From NCBI GenBank assembly GCA_910575775.1, contig CAJTEY010000032.1, forward strand, positions 4,448 through 45,971: a DNA stretch of 41,524 nt. Reading direction: 5' to 3'. This document shows, piece by piece, positions 25,754-33,269 of this stretch. The notes below the pieces were generated by a model, which searched no databases, was not told the origin of the DNA, and saw only the letters and a list, made by a program, of their open reading frames with translations. The position numbers and the translations under genes were made by a program. The DNA comes from Lachnospiraceae bacterium (lineage in GTDB: Bacteria; Bacillota; Clostridia; Lachnospirales; Lachnospiraceae). The first letter of the stretch is position 1. Each line of letters opens with the position of its first letter.

Positions 25754-25798
25754 ATTATACTTTCAGTTAAACCAAAAGTCAACACTTATTTTCAGTTA
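25754..25798 (-). promoter_or_regulatory. Promoter with twin operator repeats for the RHH-integrase unit
   Basis: Minus-strand TTGACT (25782-25777), 17 bp, TATAAT (25759-25754). The nonamer TAACTGAAA occurs twice in the same orientation (25798-25790 and 25769-25761), once just upstream of the -35 and once in the spacer, which is a classic layout for repression by a small dimeric regulator. Confidence 0.75.
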
Positions 25799-25833
25799 TA
25801 CGAAAAATCTTTCTTAACCAAGACACCAGCTAC

Positions 25834-26028
25834 CTATTTCACACGAAATGATTCAAGATATTGGTCAAATATATCTAAATCAACCAATACCATTCTGTCA
25901 ATCTTCAAGATAGCACCTGCATCTTTCGCTAAAGATTGAAATTTATTCATGCCCATACTGTACATTTCTGCTCCGTCCTTATATCTGACTAACCTCTTTT
26001 TGTTAATTGCTTTCGGTATTCTCTGCAT
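25834..26028 (-). CDS. DUF6462-type small DNA-binding (excisionase-like) protein
   Basis: The protein has 64 aa from MQRIPKAINKKR. The core VRYKDGAEMYSMGMNKFQSLAKDAGA with the ending DLDIFDQYLESFRVK resembles the DUF6462/excisionase-like winged-helix proteins that lie beside the integrase in Clostridia elements. It probably helps excision by bending the attachment DNA; this is inferred from family and position. ATG 26028 follows AAGGAGGACTATTTTA. A longer frame to 26148 would run through a 16-bp inverted repeat and is rejected. Confidence 0.75.
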   Translation of the reverse strand: MQRIPKAINKKRLVRYKDGAEMYSMGMNKFQSLAKDAGAILKIDRMVLVDLDIFDQYLESFRVK

Positions 26029-26056
26029 TAAAATAGTCCTCCTTTTTTGCACAGCC

Positions 26057-26109
26057 TTATCTGCTAATAAATAGACAGAATACACTTCTCCCCATTTATT
26101 AGCAGATAA
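26057..26109 (-). repeat. Perfect 16-bp inverted repeat upstream of the DUF6462 gene
   Basis: TTATCTGCTAATAAAT (26057-26072) and ATTTATTAGCAGATAA (26094-26109) are exact inverse copies with a 21-nt loop. They end 12 nt before the AAGGAGG ribosome site on the minus-strand mRNA. There is no T-run after the 3' arm, so translation control, processing or a protein-binding site is more likely than termination. Confidence 0.8.
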
Positions 26110-26114
26110 AAAAC

Positions 26115-26440
26115 TGCAATACAGGTGGCAGATCGCTACACTGCCCACATCGGTCTTGCACCGTCATTCAAATTGACCGGATTGCAGATTTCCTGCAACC
26201 CGGAAGTATCATTATCACAGATATGCTTCATCGCCCCTTGTAACCGCTACACACTTTGCCAGATTCCACTCGCTCCTTACCTTTGCTTCAATGCAGTTTT
26301 TCAGCATTTCCTCACGTTCGCCCCGCCATAAGACAGGGCAGGTATGTCATGGCGCATCTGCCTAGTGGCTCCGCATATCCTCACGTCCTGTATGCAATAC
26401 AGTATTCAGTTTTCAATGTACGACGCTGATAATCAGCTAT
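26115..26440 (-). ncRNA. Candidate structured RNA or long leader in the element control region
   Basis: No convincing large gene lies between 26110 and 26460, yet the minus strand is dense in stem-loops. Examples are GCTGATTATCAGC near 26430, CTGTAT/ATACAG near 26400, GAAG-TATC/GATA-CTTC near 26220, an 11-bp stem CCGGGTTGCAG/CTGCAATCCGG (26203-26193 with 26187-26177), and GTGGGCAG/CTGCCAC near 26140 followed by TTTTTT. It also contains a boxA-like TTGAAAACTGAATA and two ACGTGAGGAWATGC repeats. It could be a structured RNA, an attenuated leader with short reading frames, or both. I do not recognise a known RNA family. Confidence 0.45.
26215..26307 (-). CDS. Possible 30-aa peptide
   Basis: The short frame encodes MLKNCIEAKVRSEWNLAKCV plus ten more residues, ending in GDEAYL. 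The preceding GTGAGGAA is close to the ATG for a ribosome site. The amino-acid pattern looks protein-like, but no family is recognised. It lies inside the stem-loop-rich segment, so it may be a leader peptide or chance. Confidence 0.3.
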   Translation of the reverse strand: MLKNCIEAKVRSEWNLAKCVAVTRGDEAYL

Positions 26441-26463
26441 AGAAAAGGGCAGTTAACCGCCCG

Positions 26464-26712
26464 TTATACCGCTTCAAATGCCAGTATCTTCGTAATCAGC
26501 TTTGTTTCAAGCCTCCGGCGCAACGTTTCATCAACACAAAAATGCAGCCGCCCACCCTCGTCATACATTTTCCGGGTGGACAAAGTGATTATGTATCCCT
26601 CGTAATGCTTCAAAACTGCGTTGATTGCCATTACATTGCCTTCTGATGCTGCCTTTATGATATGGAAAGGCAGCAAATTCTTTTCTTCACTATTCTTACA
26701 TTTCTTTTTCAT
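26464..26712 (-). CDS. Helix-turn-helix conjugative-transposon protein (Tn916 ORF8-like)
   Basis: This 82-aa protein matches the small HTH_16-type proteins found beside the sigma-like gene in Tn916 and relatives: LLPFHIIKAASEGNVMAINA, HYEGYI and a LRRRLETKLITKILAF end. The role is probably transcriptional control of the element. Its ATG overlaps the last 17 nt of the sigma-like gene, so the two are translationally coupled. Confidence 0.85.
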   Translation of the reverse strand: MKKKCKNSEEKNLLPFHIIKAASEGNVMAINAVLKHYEGYIITLSTRKMYDEGGRLHFCVDETLRRRLETKLITKILAFEAV

Positions 26713-27136
26713 CTGCTTTTTCCTCCATAATCTTTCTCAAAATCTCAAGCGAGCGTGTCCGGTGTTCGTGGATCGTACTGCGTACAAGGTTCATTTCCCT
26801 TGCTATATCCGCATCGCTCATTTCCAGAAAATACGAAAGCAGTATTACATTCCGCTTCCGTTCCGAAAGTGCCTGCAACGCTTCCGCTATCAGGGTGTCT
26901 TTTACTTCAATGTCATATCCATGCACTGTAAAATGACTGTTCTCCACTCCATACTCATCCATAACAGACAACTGGTTCAGCTCCTTTTCAGACAGTTCAG
27001 AAAACATGGCTTCATGCTCCCTGCGGTAATCCATGTGCCGGTAATAGTTAATCGCTTCACCTTTCAGCGACATCTGGCACAGGCGGTCAAAGCGATGCCT
27101 GATTGTCAGTTCATCATGGCAAGAAGGTTTCTTCAT
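26696..27136 (-). CDS. Sigma-70-like regulator (Tn916 ORF7-like)
   Basis: The 146-aa protein has a C-terminal sigma region-4 helix-turn-helix (about 88-140): EALQALSERKRNVILLSYFL, MSDADIAREMNLVRSTIHEH. The N-terminal half is helical and unlike a full region 2, as is usual for these element-encoded sigma-like proteins. It likely activates transfer genes. The ATG follows a very strong GGAGGAGG with 9-nt spacing. It is transcribed leftward, divergent from the Xre gene at 27658, with a 520-bp control region between. Confidence 0.87.
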   Translation of the reverse strand: MKKPSCHDELTIRHRFDRLCQMSLKGEAINYYRHMDYRREHEAMFSELSEKELNQLSVMDEYGVENSHFTVHGYDIEVKDTLIAEALQALSERKRNVILLSYFLEMSDADIAREMNLVRSTIHEHRTRSLEILRKIMEEKADEKEM

Positions 27137-27657
27137 ACGAGTTCACCTCCTCCCCCGTTGTGACGTGACAAAGGCATACACCTTTTCCCTTTCCGTTGTA
27201 TCTGCCAAATAGCAATAGGCTGATGTTCGGGTGGGAGTAAAAATTTTTGAAAAATTTATATAAAAAACGCCCGAACAGGCTCAATGCCCATTGGACGTTA
27301 TTCATATCTGTTATTCTGTTTTCTCCACAAACTGCGAGCGTGTATAGTTCACTCTTTAAGGTATATTCTGCTTCACTTCCAGTAAAACACCTTATAAAAG
27401 AACCTTCCCACGCCAATAGACGGACAGGTTCCCGAAGTCAAAAAAATATCCCTCAGACCGTTCAGAACACATAAATTCCCCTAAACGTACCCAAAGGATA
27501 AAAACCACGCAAAAAAACCTTTGGATACTGCGTTTTTTTATATGCAATATCCAAAGTCATTCTATTTTATTATGTATTATGCCCCTCTGATAAAGTGAAT
27601 TATTAGTGCATTTCAAAAGTAAAATGTGCAATATACACTATACATGGAGGTGCATAT
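27137..27657. promoter_or_regulatory. 520-bp divergent control region between sigma-like and xre genes
   Basis: This gene-poor region contains the sigma-gene ribosome site and an AT-rich run at 27236-27270. A 9-bp inverted repeat, CTTTGGATA (27519-27527) and TATCCAAAG (27548-27556), encloses an AT-rich core likely to hold promoter elements; a related TATCCTTTGG copy lies on the minus strand near 27491-27500. These are plausible binding sites for the Xre repressor. A 100-aa frame (27114-27416, minus) crosses the ribosome site and is not considered a gene. Confidence 0.5.
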
Positions 27658-28005
27658 ATGGCAAGAAAAAAGAAAATTGACAAGGAAATGGGATTTCGTT
27701 TGAAACAGGCTAGGACTGAACAAAAACTGACCTATGAAGAACTGGCTGAAAAATCCGGCGTTTCCTCACGCTATATCAAGGAAATCGAAAATCATGGAAA
27801 CGTGCCAAGCCTTGAAAAGCTGGGGCAGCTCATACGAGCCTTACATATTTCCGCCGATCCGTTTTTTTATCCAACTGTCCCGGCAGACAACCTCGACTAC
27901 CAGCGGCTGTTGGTTTATCTGTCACAATGTACAGAAGAACAGATTATAACAATTCTCGCTATTGTGGAAGCCTATCTTCGGACATATAAAAATTTTTCGA
28001 AGTAA
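27658..28005 (+). CDS. Xre-family transcriptional regulator
   Basis: The 115-aa protein has an HTH_3 domain (about 10-65: MGFRLKQARTEQKLTYEELA, SGVSSRYIKEIENHGNVPSL) and a helical C-terminus. GGAGG lies 7 nt upstream of the ATG. Divergence from the sigma-like gene and the inverted repeats in between suggest it is the maintenance repressor of the element, as similar Xre genes are in Tn916-superfamily elements. It is followed by a GGCGGCT/AGCCGCC stem-loop. Confidence 0.87.
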   Translation: MARKKKIDKEMGFRLKQARTEQKLTYEELAEKSGVSSRYIKEIENHGNVPSLEKLGQLIRALHISADPFFYPTVPADNLDYQRLLVYLSQCTEEQIITILAIVEAYLRTYKNFSK

Positions 28006-28040
28006 ATCCACTCCCTCTCCTATCTCTTTTCTAAAACAAA

Positions 28041-28060
28041 GGCGGCTGCCCTTAGCCGCC
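28041..28060 (+). terminator. Stem-loop after the xre gene
   Basis: GGCGGCT (28041-28047) and AGCCGCC (28054-28060) form a perfect 7-bp GC-rich stem with a 6-nt loop, 36 nt past the stop. The tail TAATTACC has few T residues, so termination is probable but not certain. Confidence 0.5.
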
Positions 28061-28139
28061 TAATTACCTCCTTCCTCTGCAAAACTGTGGCTTGTTTCGC
28101 TATACAGAACGCTTCTTTTTAAGGAAGCAGAATATGTCA

Positions 28140-28595
28140 TCATTTGTCATTTCTTCTCAATGTAATAATTGCATGGCATATCAAGCCAAATACAAGAGAA
28201 AAACAGCCACCGCCAAATAGTGATGCTCCCCATCCTGCACCCGACATTGTCATAAAACCGCCAACAAAGAAAATACCAATGCCAAGAAATATACCAACAC
28301 CATAAAAAAGTCCAATTGCCATATCGTACTTATTAAATTGTCGTTTCTCCTTTTTTTCATATGTTTCCATCTTTGTTATTACCTCCTTCGCAAAATCGTC
28401 CATGTGGACTCCAAAAAGAAAGCAAATTTTTTTCAACGTATTTAAATCGGGTTCATTAACATCTCTCTCCCAATTCGATAGTGCCTGCCGGGTAACATTC
28501 AATTCCCCGGCTAGTTCTTCCTGTGTCATTCCCGATTGTGTTCGCAGATGACGTATTTGCTTTCCTGTTGTAATATTCGTCTGTTCCTGGTTCAA
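28140..28595 (-). CDS. Xre-type HTH protein with two membrane helices
   Basis: The 151-aa protein has an N-terminal HTH_3 domain (about 10-65: IRHLRTQSGMTQEELAGELN, TRQALSNWERD). After a short linker come two hydrophobic segments (about 92-115 and 122-146). This HTH-plus-membrane layout is common in Bacillota and suggests a membrane-tethered regulator. It lies directly downstream of the tet gene, in the same orientation, in the AT-rich cargo block. Targets are unknown. Confidence 0.85.
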   Translation of the reverse strand: MNQEQTNITTGKQIRHLRTQSGMTQEELAGELNVTRQALSNWERDVNEPDLNTLKKICFLFGVHMDDFAKEVITKMETYEKKEKRQFNKYDMAIGLFYGVGIFLGIGIFFVGGFMTMSGAGWGASLFGGGCFSLVFGLICHAIITLRRNDK

Positions 28596-28676
28596 AATAG
28601 TTCCTCCTCTCTGATACTGATTTTATCAATGATATTTCGCAATAGCCAGCAATGAACACTTGCATTGCGCAAGACG

Positions 28677-30596
28677 TTACATTATCTTCTGAAACATATG
28701 GCGAACCTTATCTAACCGACTATTTGGGCGGCGAGGTTGTACTACAGGTTCCCCAGAAGTTTCCTGATACCCTTTCAATTCTGTCAAACAAACGCTTCTT
28801 CCATTTGTATAGAAATTCAAATCACTTTTGTATTCCCCGATCCGCCGAGCCGGTATTTCTCCAGTTAAAATTGCCTCATTATTTTTTAACGAAGTTGTTT
28901 CAATTACCGCATCATATTTCACAGCATCATGATAAGCTCGTGAAAGATATTCCTGCGGCGCAAATAGGATAAAAGAAAGATAGGGTTCTAAAACTTGCGT
29001 TCCCGCTTTTTTTAATACCTGTTCCAACACAACAGGCGCAAGAAAGCGGAAATCTGCCGGAGTACTGACCGGGCTGTAATAAACACCATATTCAAAGCAA
29101 ATTCTGCAATCTGTTACCTCCCATCCATACACTCCCTGCTCTAATCCATACCGAATCCCTTCCATAACTGCGTTTTGAAAGCTTTGGTTTAAATAACCGA
29201 GAGACACTTTACTTTCATATTCTGTTCCGCTTCCAACAGGAAGAGGAGTGACAGCCAAACCAATCGACGCCCAAAAGGGATTTGGCGGTACTTCAATATG
29301 AATTGTATAATGAGCCTCTTTTCGTGGTCTTTCCAGATAAATAACGGTAGGCTCTTTTATTGCTACCTCGACACTATATTTTTCATTTAATAAAGAACAA
29401 ACAACTTCCAATTGTACTTTTCCCAAAAAGGAAAGAATAATTTCATGAGTAATAGAATCAATCATAAAATGCAGAAGCGGATCAGTATCCGCAATCTCTG
29501 TAAGGGCATCCAGTAATACTTCCCTTTGCTCTGCTTTGATTGGCTCTATCGTTGTCCGAAGAAACGGCAGGGGATTATCCGTCCACGCCTTGCGTGGCAA
29601 TAGTTTTTCATCTCCTAGAACATCATTTAGTTTTAATGTATTGTCAGATAAAATAACAATCTCCCCGGAATCAGCGGTGTCTGTTGGGACGATTTCTCCA
29701 TCAAATGGAATTGACATCTCTGTAATTTTAATTTTTTCCTTTTTTGACAAAAGAATCGTTTCCCGTAAACAAAGCGTACCGCTATAGAGCCTTAAATAGC
29801 AACGTCGTTTTTTCTGCTCGGTATATTCAATTTTAAATACATACCCACACAATTCCGATTGACTGTCGTCTGTTTCCAATGAAAAAACTTCTGTAATCAC
29901 TTCAAGCAATTCTTTTACCCCGATATTGTCTTTTGCGCTTCCATGATATACCGGAAAAAGCGTTCCCCTTTGTACCCTTCGTTTTATTTCTTTTTGCAGT
30001 TCCCACAGTGTCAAAGGGACTCCTGAAAGATATTTTTCTAAAATATCATCATTCCCAGCAATTACAGCATCCCACTTTTCAAAATCTGCAACATCAGAAA
30101 GTATTATTTCTGAACATAAATGAACTTCCTGCATAACAATCATATCTTCTGTCAATTTTTCTCTGATATTTTGATAAGTTTGCTCAAGAACAACACCACT
30201 TTGATCTATTTTATTGATAAAAATGATTGTTGGTATCTTCATTTTCCTTAGCGCATGAAACAGCACTCTGGTCTGGGCTTGTACACCATCTTTTGCGGAC
30301 ACTACTAAAATTGCTCCATCCAGAACCGATAAGGAGCGATGCACTTCTGTTAAAAAGTCCATGTGTCCGGGGGTGTCCACAAGATTAACTTTGTACCCTT
30401 TCCAGCGAAAAGATGTAACGGCAGCCTGAATTGTAATTTTCCTTTGACGTTCCAAAGCCATAGAGTCCGTTCTTGTTGTACCTTTATCTACACTACCTGG
30501 TTCCATGATTGCCCCACTTGTATACAGCAGGCTTTCTGTCAGTGTTGTTTTTCCTGCATCAACATGCGCAAGAATGCCGATATTAATTATTTTCAT
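28677..30596 (-). CDS. tet: Tetracycline resistance ribosomal protection protein (Tet(M)/Tet(W)/Tet(O) group)
   Basis: The protein has 639 aa from [18 protein letters not shown], the usual length of the group. It is an EF-G-like GTPase that releases tetracycline from the ribosome. G1 is AHVDAGKT (10-17), G3 DTPGH (74-78) and G4 NKID (128-131). Domain IV and the C-terminus ([32 protein letters not shown]) are intact. The switch-I motif reads RKITI: residue 53 is Lys (AAA) where relatives have Gly. By memory it resembles Tet(W)-like and Tet(M)-like proteins about equally in different stretches and matches none exactly, so I do not assign a class. GGAGG 7 nt upstream sets the start at 30596; the open frame continues upstream to 30719 through the leader. 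Confidence 0.93.
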   Translation of the reverse strand: MKIINIGILAHVDAGKTTLTESLLYTSGAIMEPGSVDKGTTRTDSMALERQRKITIQAAVTSFRWKGYKVNLVDTPGHMDFLTEVHRSLSVLDGAILVVSAKDGVQAQTRVLFHALRKMKIPTIIFINKIDQSGVVLEQTYQNIREKLTEDMIVMQEVHLCSEIILSDVADFEKWDAVIAGNDDILEKYLSGVPLTLWELQKEIKRRVQRGTLFPVYHGSAKDNIGVKELLEVITEVFSLETDDSQSELCGYVFKIEYTEQKKRRCYLRLYSGTLCLRETILLSKKEKIKITEMSIPFDGEIVPTDTADSGEIVILSDNTLKLNDVLGDEKLLPRKAWTDNPLPFLRTTIEPIKAEQREVLLDALTEIADTDPLLHFMIDSITHEIILSFLGKVQLEVVCSLLNEKYSVEVAIKEPTVIYLERPRKEAHYTIHIEVPPNPFWASIGLAVTPLPVGSGTEYESKVSLGYLNQSFQNAVMEGIRYGLEQGVYGWEVTDCRICFEYGVYYSPVSTPADFRFLAPVVLEQVLKKAGTQVLEPYLSFILFAPQEYLSRAYHDAVKYDAVIETTSLKNNEAILTGEIPARRIGEYKSDLNFYTNGRSVCLTELKGYQETSGEPVVQPRRPNSRLDKVRHMFQKIM

Positions 30597-30633
30597 ATGT
30601 CGTCCTCCATTCACAGCCAAAAAAGGCATAAAA

Positions 30634-30668
30634 ATCCCCAGCAGTAAAATACTTTTACCACTGGGGAT
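30634..30668 (-). promoter_or_regulatory. tet attenuator hairpin
   Basis: On the minus strand ATCCCCAG-GGTAAAAGT and the complementary ATTTTACTGCTGGGGAT form a long stem followed by TTTTATG, 38 nt before the tet start. This copies the attenuator placed upstream of tet(M) in Tn916, where transcription passes it better when tetracycline slows ribosomes. Confidence 0.8.
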
Positions 30669-30766
30669 ATAATCTGTGGACATACACATAAAAGACACGC
30701 ACCAATAGGTACTTGCCACTTGTCTTGCTATGTCAATATAAATAAGGCAAAAGTATTCTTAAATTT

Positions 30767-30819
30767 GGCACAAAAAACTAAGCCCTTGTTCCAAAGGACA
30801 TCCCAAAGTTTTTTGTTCC
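30767..30819 (-). promoter_or_regulatory. Upstream tet leader fold (alternative hairpins)
   Basis: GGAACAAAAAACT and AGTTTTTTGTGCC can pair across the whole segment. Alternatively, the inner CCTT-TGGAAC-AAGG forms a small hairpin ahead of six T. Mutually exclusive folds of this kind fit an attenuation switch ahead of the hairpin at 30634-30668. Confidence 0.55.
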
Positions 30820-30837
30820 CACTATTTGATTATAGTT

Positions 30838-30861
30838 TTATTTAAGAATACCTTGCCGCAT
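30838..30861 (-). CDS. Seven-residue tet leader peptide (MRQGILK)
   Basis: AAGGAGTTAAAAAAT precedes ATG CGG CAA GGT ATT CTT AAA TAA. Position after the promoter and before the leader folds suggests a ribosome-sensing leader peptide for tet attenuation. Confidence 0.5.
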   Translation of the reverse strand: MRQGILK

Positions 30862-30891
30862 ATTTTTTAACTCCTTTTTGGAAATGTAGTA

Positions 30892-30897
30892 ATTATA
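30892..30897 (-). promoter_or_regulatory. tet promoter (extended -10)
   Basis: Minus-strand TG-T-TATAAT is an extended -10 box; the -35 is weak (TTTCTT). It would start a leader of about 290 nt before tet. Confidence 0.5.
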
Positions 30898-31009
30898 ACA
30901 CATCTGCATCTGAAAAGAAAGCATTAAATAATATTGACTTACATTAAATTTTCTGGAGACTTATGCTAATATTCAAAGAAACAAATCGAAATATACAAGA
31001 GGATTTTTT

Positions 31010-31087
31010 ATGGGAAACGAGATAAATATTGCATTACTTCAAATGCTTCCGGGTAAGGATATTACAGAAAATATGGAAAAGGCATAA
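31010..31087 (+). pseudogene. Remnant of a carbon-nitrogen hydrolase N-terminus
   Basis: The 25-codon frame begins MGNEINIALLQMLPGKDITE and stops at TAA. It looks like the first strand of a nitrilase-superfamily protein (xIALLQMxxGxDxxxN), but no C-N hydrolase catalytic residues follow. Downstream to 31337 I see only broken frames, such as a 50-codon stretch ending at about 31293 containing NYPVKVVILCSDAETIKTAE. The region 30900-31337 is best read as decayed cargo. Confidence 0.4.
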
Positions 31088-31337
31088 TTATTTAAAAAAT
31101 AGAGCAATCGCAACCATAATCTGAAAAGGGAGATAATATTTAAGAAACATCAAATATTCGGATAATTATCCTGTAAAGGTTGTCATTCTCTGTTCAGATG
31201 CAGAGACAATAAAAACAGCCGAACAACATCAAGGAAAATTTGGCTACTCCCCATACTGGCTTTTGCTAAACAACTCCAACCAGTCACCCCAGTAGACAAT
31301 AACCTCCATTTTGAAACTGGAATAAATTTGTCGATCA

Positions 31338-31883
31338 TCACAATTCCAATCTCATAGAAATGACTTCCTGAAATCCGGCTATGCGGGAGCGAAATCCTTT
31401 GGGATTTCTTCCACACTCGACAAATCCAGCCCGTTCGTACATAGAAACTGCTCTTTCATTTTCAGCAACTACTTTAAGTTCAAGCTGGTTATATCCCGCT
31501 GTTTTAGCACATTCGATACACGAAGTCAGCAAAGCCTTACCAATTCCAAGTCCCCAATACTTTCTCACAACACTGATGCCAAATTCTGCTCGATGCCGTA
31601 CCTTATATTTTGTACCGATTGCCTCAATTCCTGCTGTTCCCGCAATTACACTGTCAACTATGGCAAGCAATTCAATCTCTCTTTCACTCTCAGCTTTTTC
31701 TTTCAGAAACTGGCTCTCCTGTGCGGCATTAAAACTGTTTTCATCTGGATATGTAAGCAAATAATCTGTTTCACTATGTGTCAGATTGAAATTATCCACT
31801 ACAAGCTGACCATCACTCTCTGTTCCATTCCTCAAACAACATTCCATGCCATTACTTAATATTATTGTTTTGTTATATCTCAT
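31338..31883 (-). CDS. GNAT-family N-acetyltransferase
   Basis: The protein has 181 aa from MRYNKTIIL. The acetyl-CoA-binding motif A is RKYWGLGIGKALL, followed by the LELKVVAENERAVSMYERAGF segment typical of GNAT enzymes. The substrate is unknown. ATG 31883 follows AAAGGAGCAGTT; the in-frame ATG 45 nt upstream lacks a site. It lies 57 nt after a second GNAT gene, and with the NTF2-like gene forms a three-gene cargo unit. Confidence 0.87.
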   Translation of the reverse strand: MRYNKTIILSNGMECCLRNGTESDGQLVVDNFNLTHSETDYLLTYPDENSFNAAQESQFLKEKAESEREIELLAIVDSVIAGTAGIEAIGTKYKVRHRAEFGISVVRKYWGLGIGKALLTSCIECAKTAGYNQLELKVVAENERAVSMYERAGFVECGRNPKGFRSRIAGFQEVISMRLEL

Positions 31884-31940
31884 AACTGCTCCTTTACTGA
31901 CAACTGTCCTCAAAGTCAGCTTCTTCATCTATACAATATC

Positions 31941-32804
31941 CTAAGCAGAAAAATGTTTTCTCATTTCATATTGTTTAACAAATACACTAAATTTCAATTT
32001 CTTCAAAAAAGCATTCAATGCCTGATCCCGTTCATCCACATTTATTACTCTCATCTCTAAACTCTTTGTTTGTTTAAGTAAATCTAACAAAATCTCTGTG
32101 GCAACTCCCATTCTGCGATATTTGGGATGTACCGCTAACTGCGCAATATCTCCTTTTATTTTGTCCACAATACCATATCCAATCAAGTTTCCATCAAATT
32201 TAACAATCGTATAAGAAAAGGATTTAGCGATTGCACAAACAGCGTCTTTTGCGTTTTGCCATGAAGGTGGATAAGTCCAAAAATCTTTGACTGCTGTCCA
32301 TTGATCATCTTGTAATTTTTCCGGATGTTCCAGTTTCCACACTTTATGTACGCCCGGTTCTTTTATCTTGCCCGTCAGTTGGTAACAATTCAATATTCTG
32401 TTAATTCGAAATCCCTGTTTTTTATATAAAGTGAGCGCCTTCTCATTATCTTGAATCACTTCCAGTTGATACACGCTGATTTTATTTTTTATACATATAG
32501 TGCTAACCAGATTCAATAATTCCCCCATAATTCCTGTTCTCCGAAAATCGGGGATAACTCCTGTTCCGAGGTCATAGACTGTCTTTTCGTTATCCCAATC
32601 TCTCACTCCATTCAAGATAAAACCGACAAGCGTTCTATCTGCAAAGGCTCCAACTGAAACCGCAGGCATAAATCCATTTCTTTTCAGCATTGTTTCAAAA
32701 GATTTAAAAGGCATATCAACTGAAACCTGATAATCAGAAAATGCCTGTGTAAACGCTTCGTATATACAAACGGAATCTGTATTTTCCAATGTCCGGTATT
32801 CCAT
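31941..32804 (-). CDS. Tandem GNAT-domain acetyltransferase
   Basis: The 287-aa protein has two GNAT domains. The first (about 1-150) has PDFRRTGIMGELL and ends in NEKALTLYKKQGFR. The second (about 170-287) has HPKYRRMGVATEILLDLL. Both carry the RRxG acetyl-CoA signature. The substrate is not predictable. It is flanked by the NTF2-like and single-domain GNAT genes in the same orientation. Confidence 0.87.
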   Translation of the reverse strand: MEYRTLENTDSVCIYEAFTQAFSDYQVSVDMPFKSFETMLKRNGFMPAVSVGAFADRTLVGFILNGVRDWDNEKTVYDLGTGVIPDFRRTGIMGELLNLVSTICIKNKISVYQLEVIQDNEKALTLYKKQGFRINRILNCYQLTGKIKEPGVHKVWKLEHPEKLQDDQWTAVKDFWTYPPSWQNAKDAVCAIAKSFSYTIVKFDGNLIGYGIVDKIKGDIAQLAVHPKYRRMGVATEILLDLLKQTKSLEMRVINVDERDQALNAFLKKLKFSVFVKQYEMRKHFSA

Positions 32805-32826
32805 ATTCTCTCCTAAAATGTCATAT

Positions 32827-33183
32827 TTACTCTATTGGAAGATTGTGCTGTTTCAAAAATGAGAGCTTATCCCAATAGCCTCGCTGGAATAAAATTTTCC
32901 CATTCACTACCTGAAAAAAACCACACCCCCGTAACCCCAATGGATCTCGCCATTCAAGGATTGCCCATTGCCCATCCTCAAAAATATTTTCTACGATAGC
33001 TGTCATATCCGATGTTGAAAATTCGGCTGTGAACATAGTACGGATTGCTTCAATGCCTACTACTGGCTCATTCGCTACTTGGTGATTCGTCGCATTTTCA
33101 TGATAAAGGGCTGTAATTGCTTCCACATCATGTTTATTGAATGCATCTACCCATAACTGAACAACTTCTTTCGGTCTTAACAT
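32827..33183 (-). CDS. NTF2-like (SnoaL-type) protein
   Basis: The 118-aa protein has the cone-shaped NTF2 fold pattern: VQLWVDAFNKHDVEAITALY at the N-terminus and later DGQWAILEWRDP, FFQVVNGKI and GYWDKLSF. SnoaL-like members are isomerases, hydrolases or binding proteins, so no reaction can be named. It is the first gene of the cargo unit under the promoter at 33217-33245, with AGGAGG before the ATG. Confidence 0.85.
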   Translation of the reverse strand: MLRPKEVVQLWVDAFNKHDVEAITALYHENATNHQVANEPVVGIEAIRTMFTAEFSTSDMTAIVENIFEDGQWAILEWRDPLGLRGCGFFQVVNGKILFQRGYWDKLSFLKQHNLPIE

Positions 33184-33216
33184 TTCTGTTTTTCCTCCTA
33201 TGCCTTGTGTGTTTTT

Positions 33217-33245
33217 ATTATATCAAAAAGCAAGTTAAAAGTCGA
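33217..33245 (-). promoter_or_regulatory. Promoter of the NTF2-GNAT-GNAT unit
   Basis: Minus-strand TCGACT (33245-33240), 17 bp, TATAAT (33222-33217), about 35 nt upstream of the ATG. Confidence 0.55.
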
Positions 33246-33269
33246 GAATCATGATAAAGGCACAAAAAC

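Noticed and set aside
27114..27416. 100-codon minus-strand frame upstream of the sigma-like gene
   Set aside because: It lacks a ribosome site and runs through the sigma gene's own GGAGGAGG site and first codons, so it is better explained as control DNA.
30597..30719. N-terminal extension of the Tet protein to a GTG at 30719
   Set aside because: The MKIINIG start has a strong ribosome site and matches the family; the extension is the leader and attenuator read in frame.
31183..31416. 77-codon minus-strand frame next to the GNAT gene
   Set aside because: It overlaps the 3' end of the GNAT gene in another frame, has no ribosome site and no protein-like pattern.
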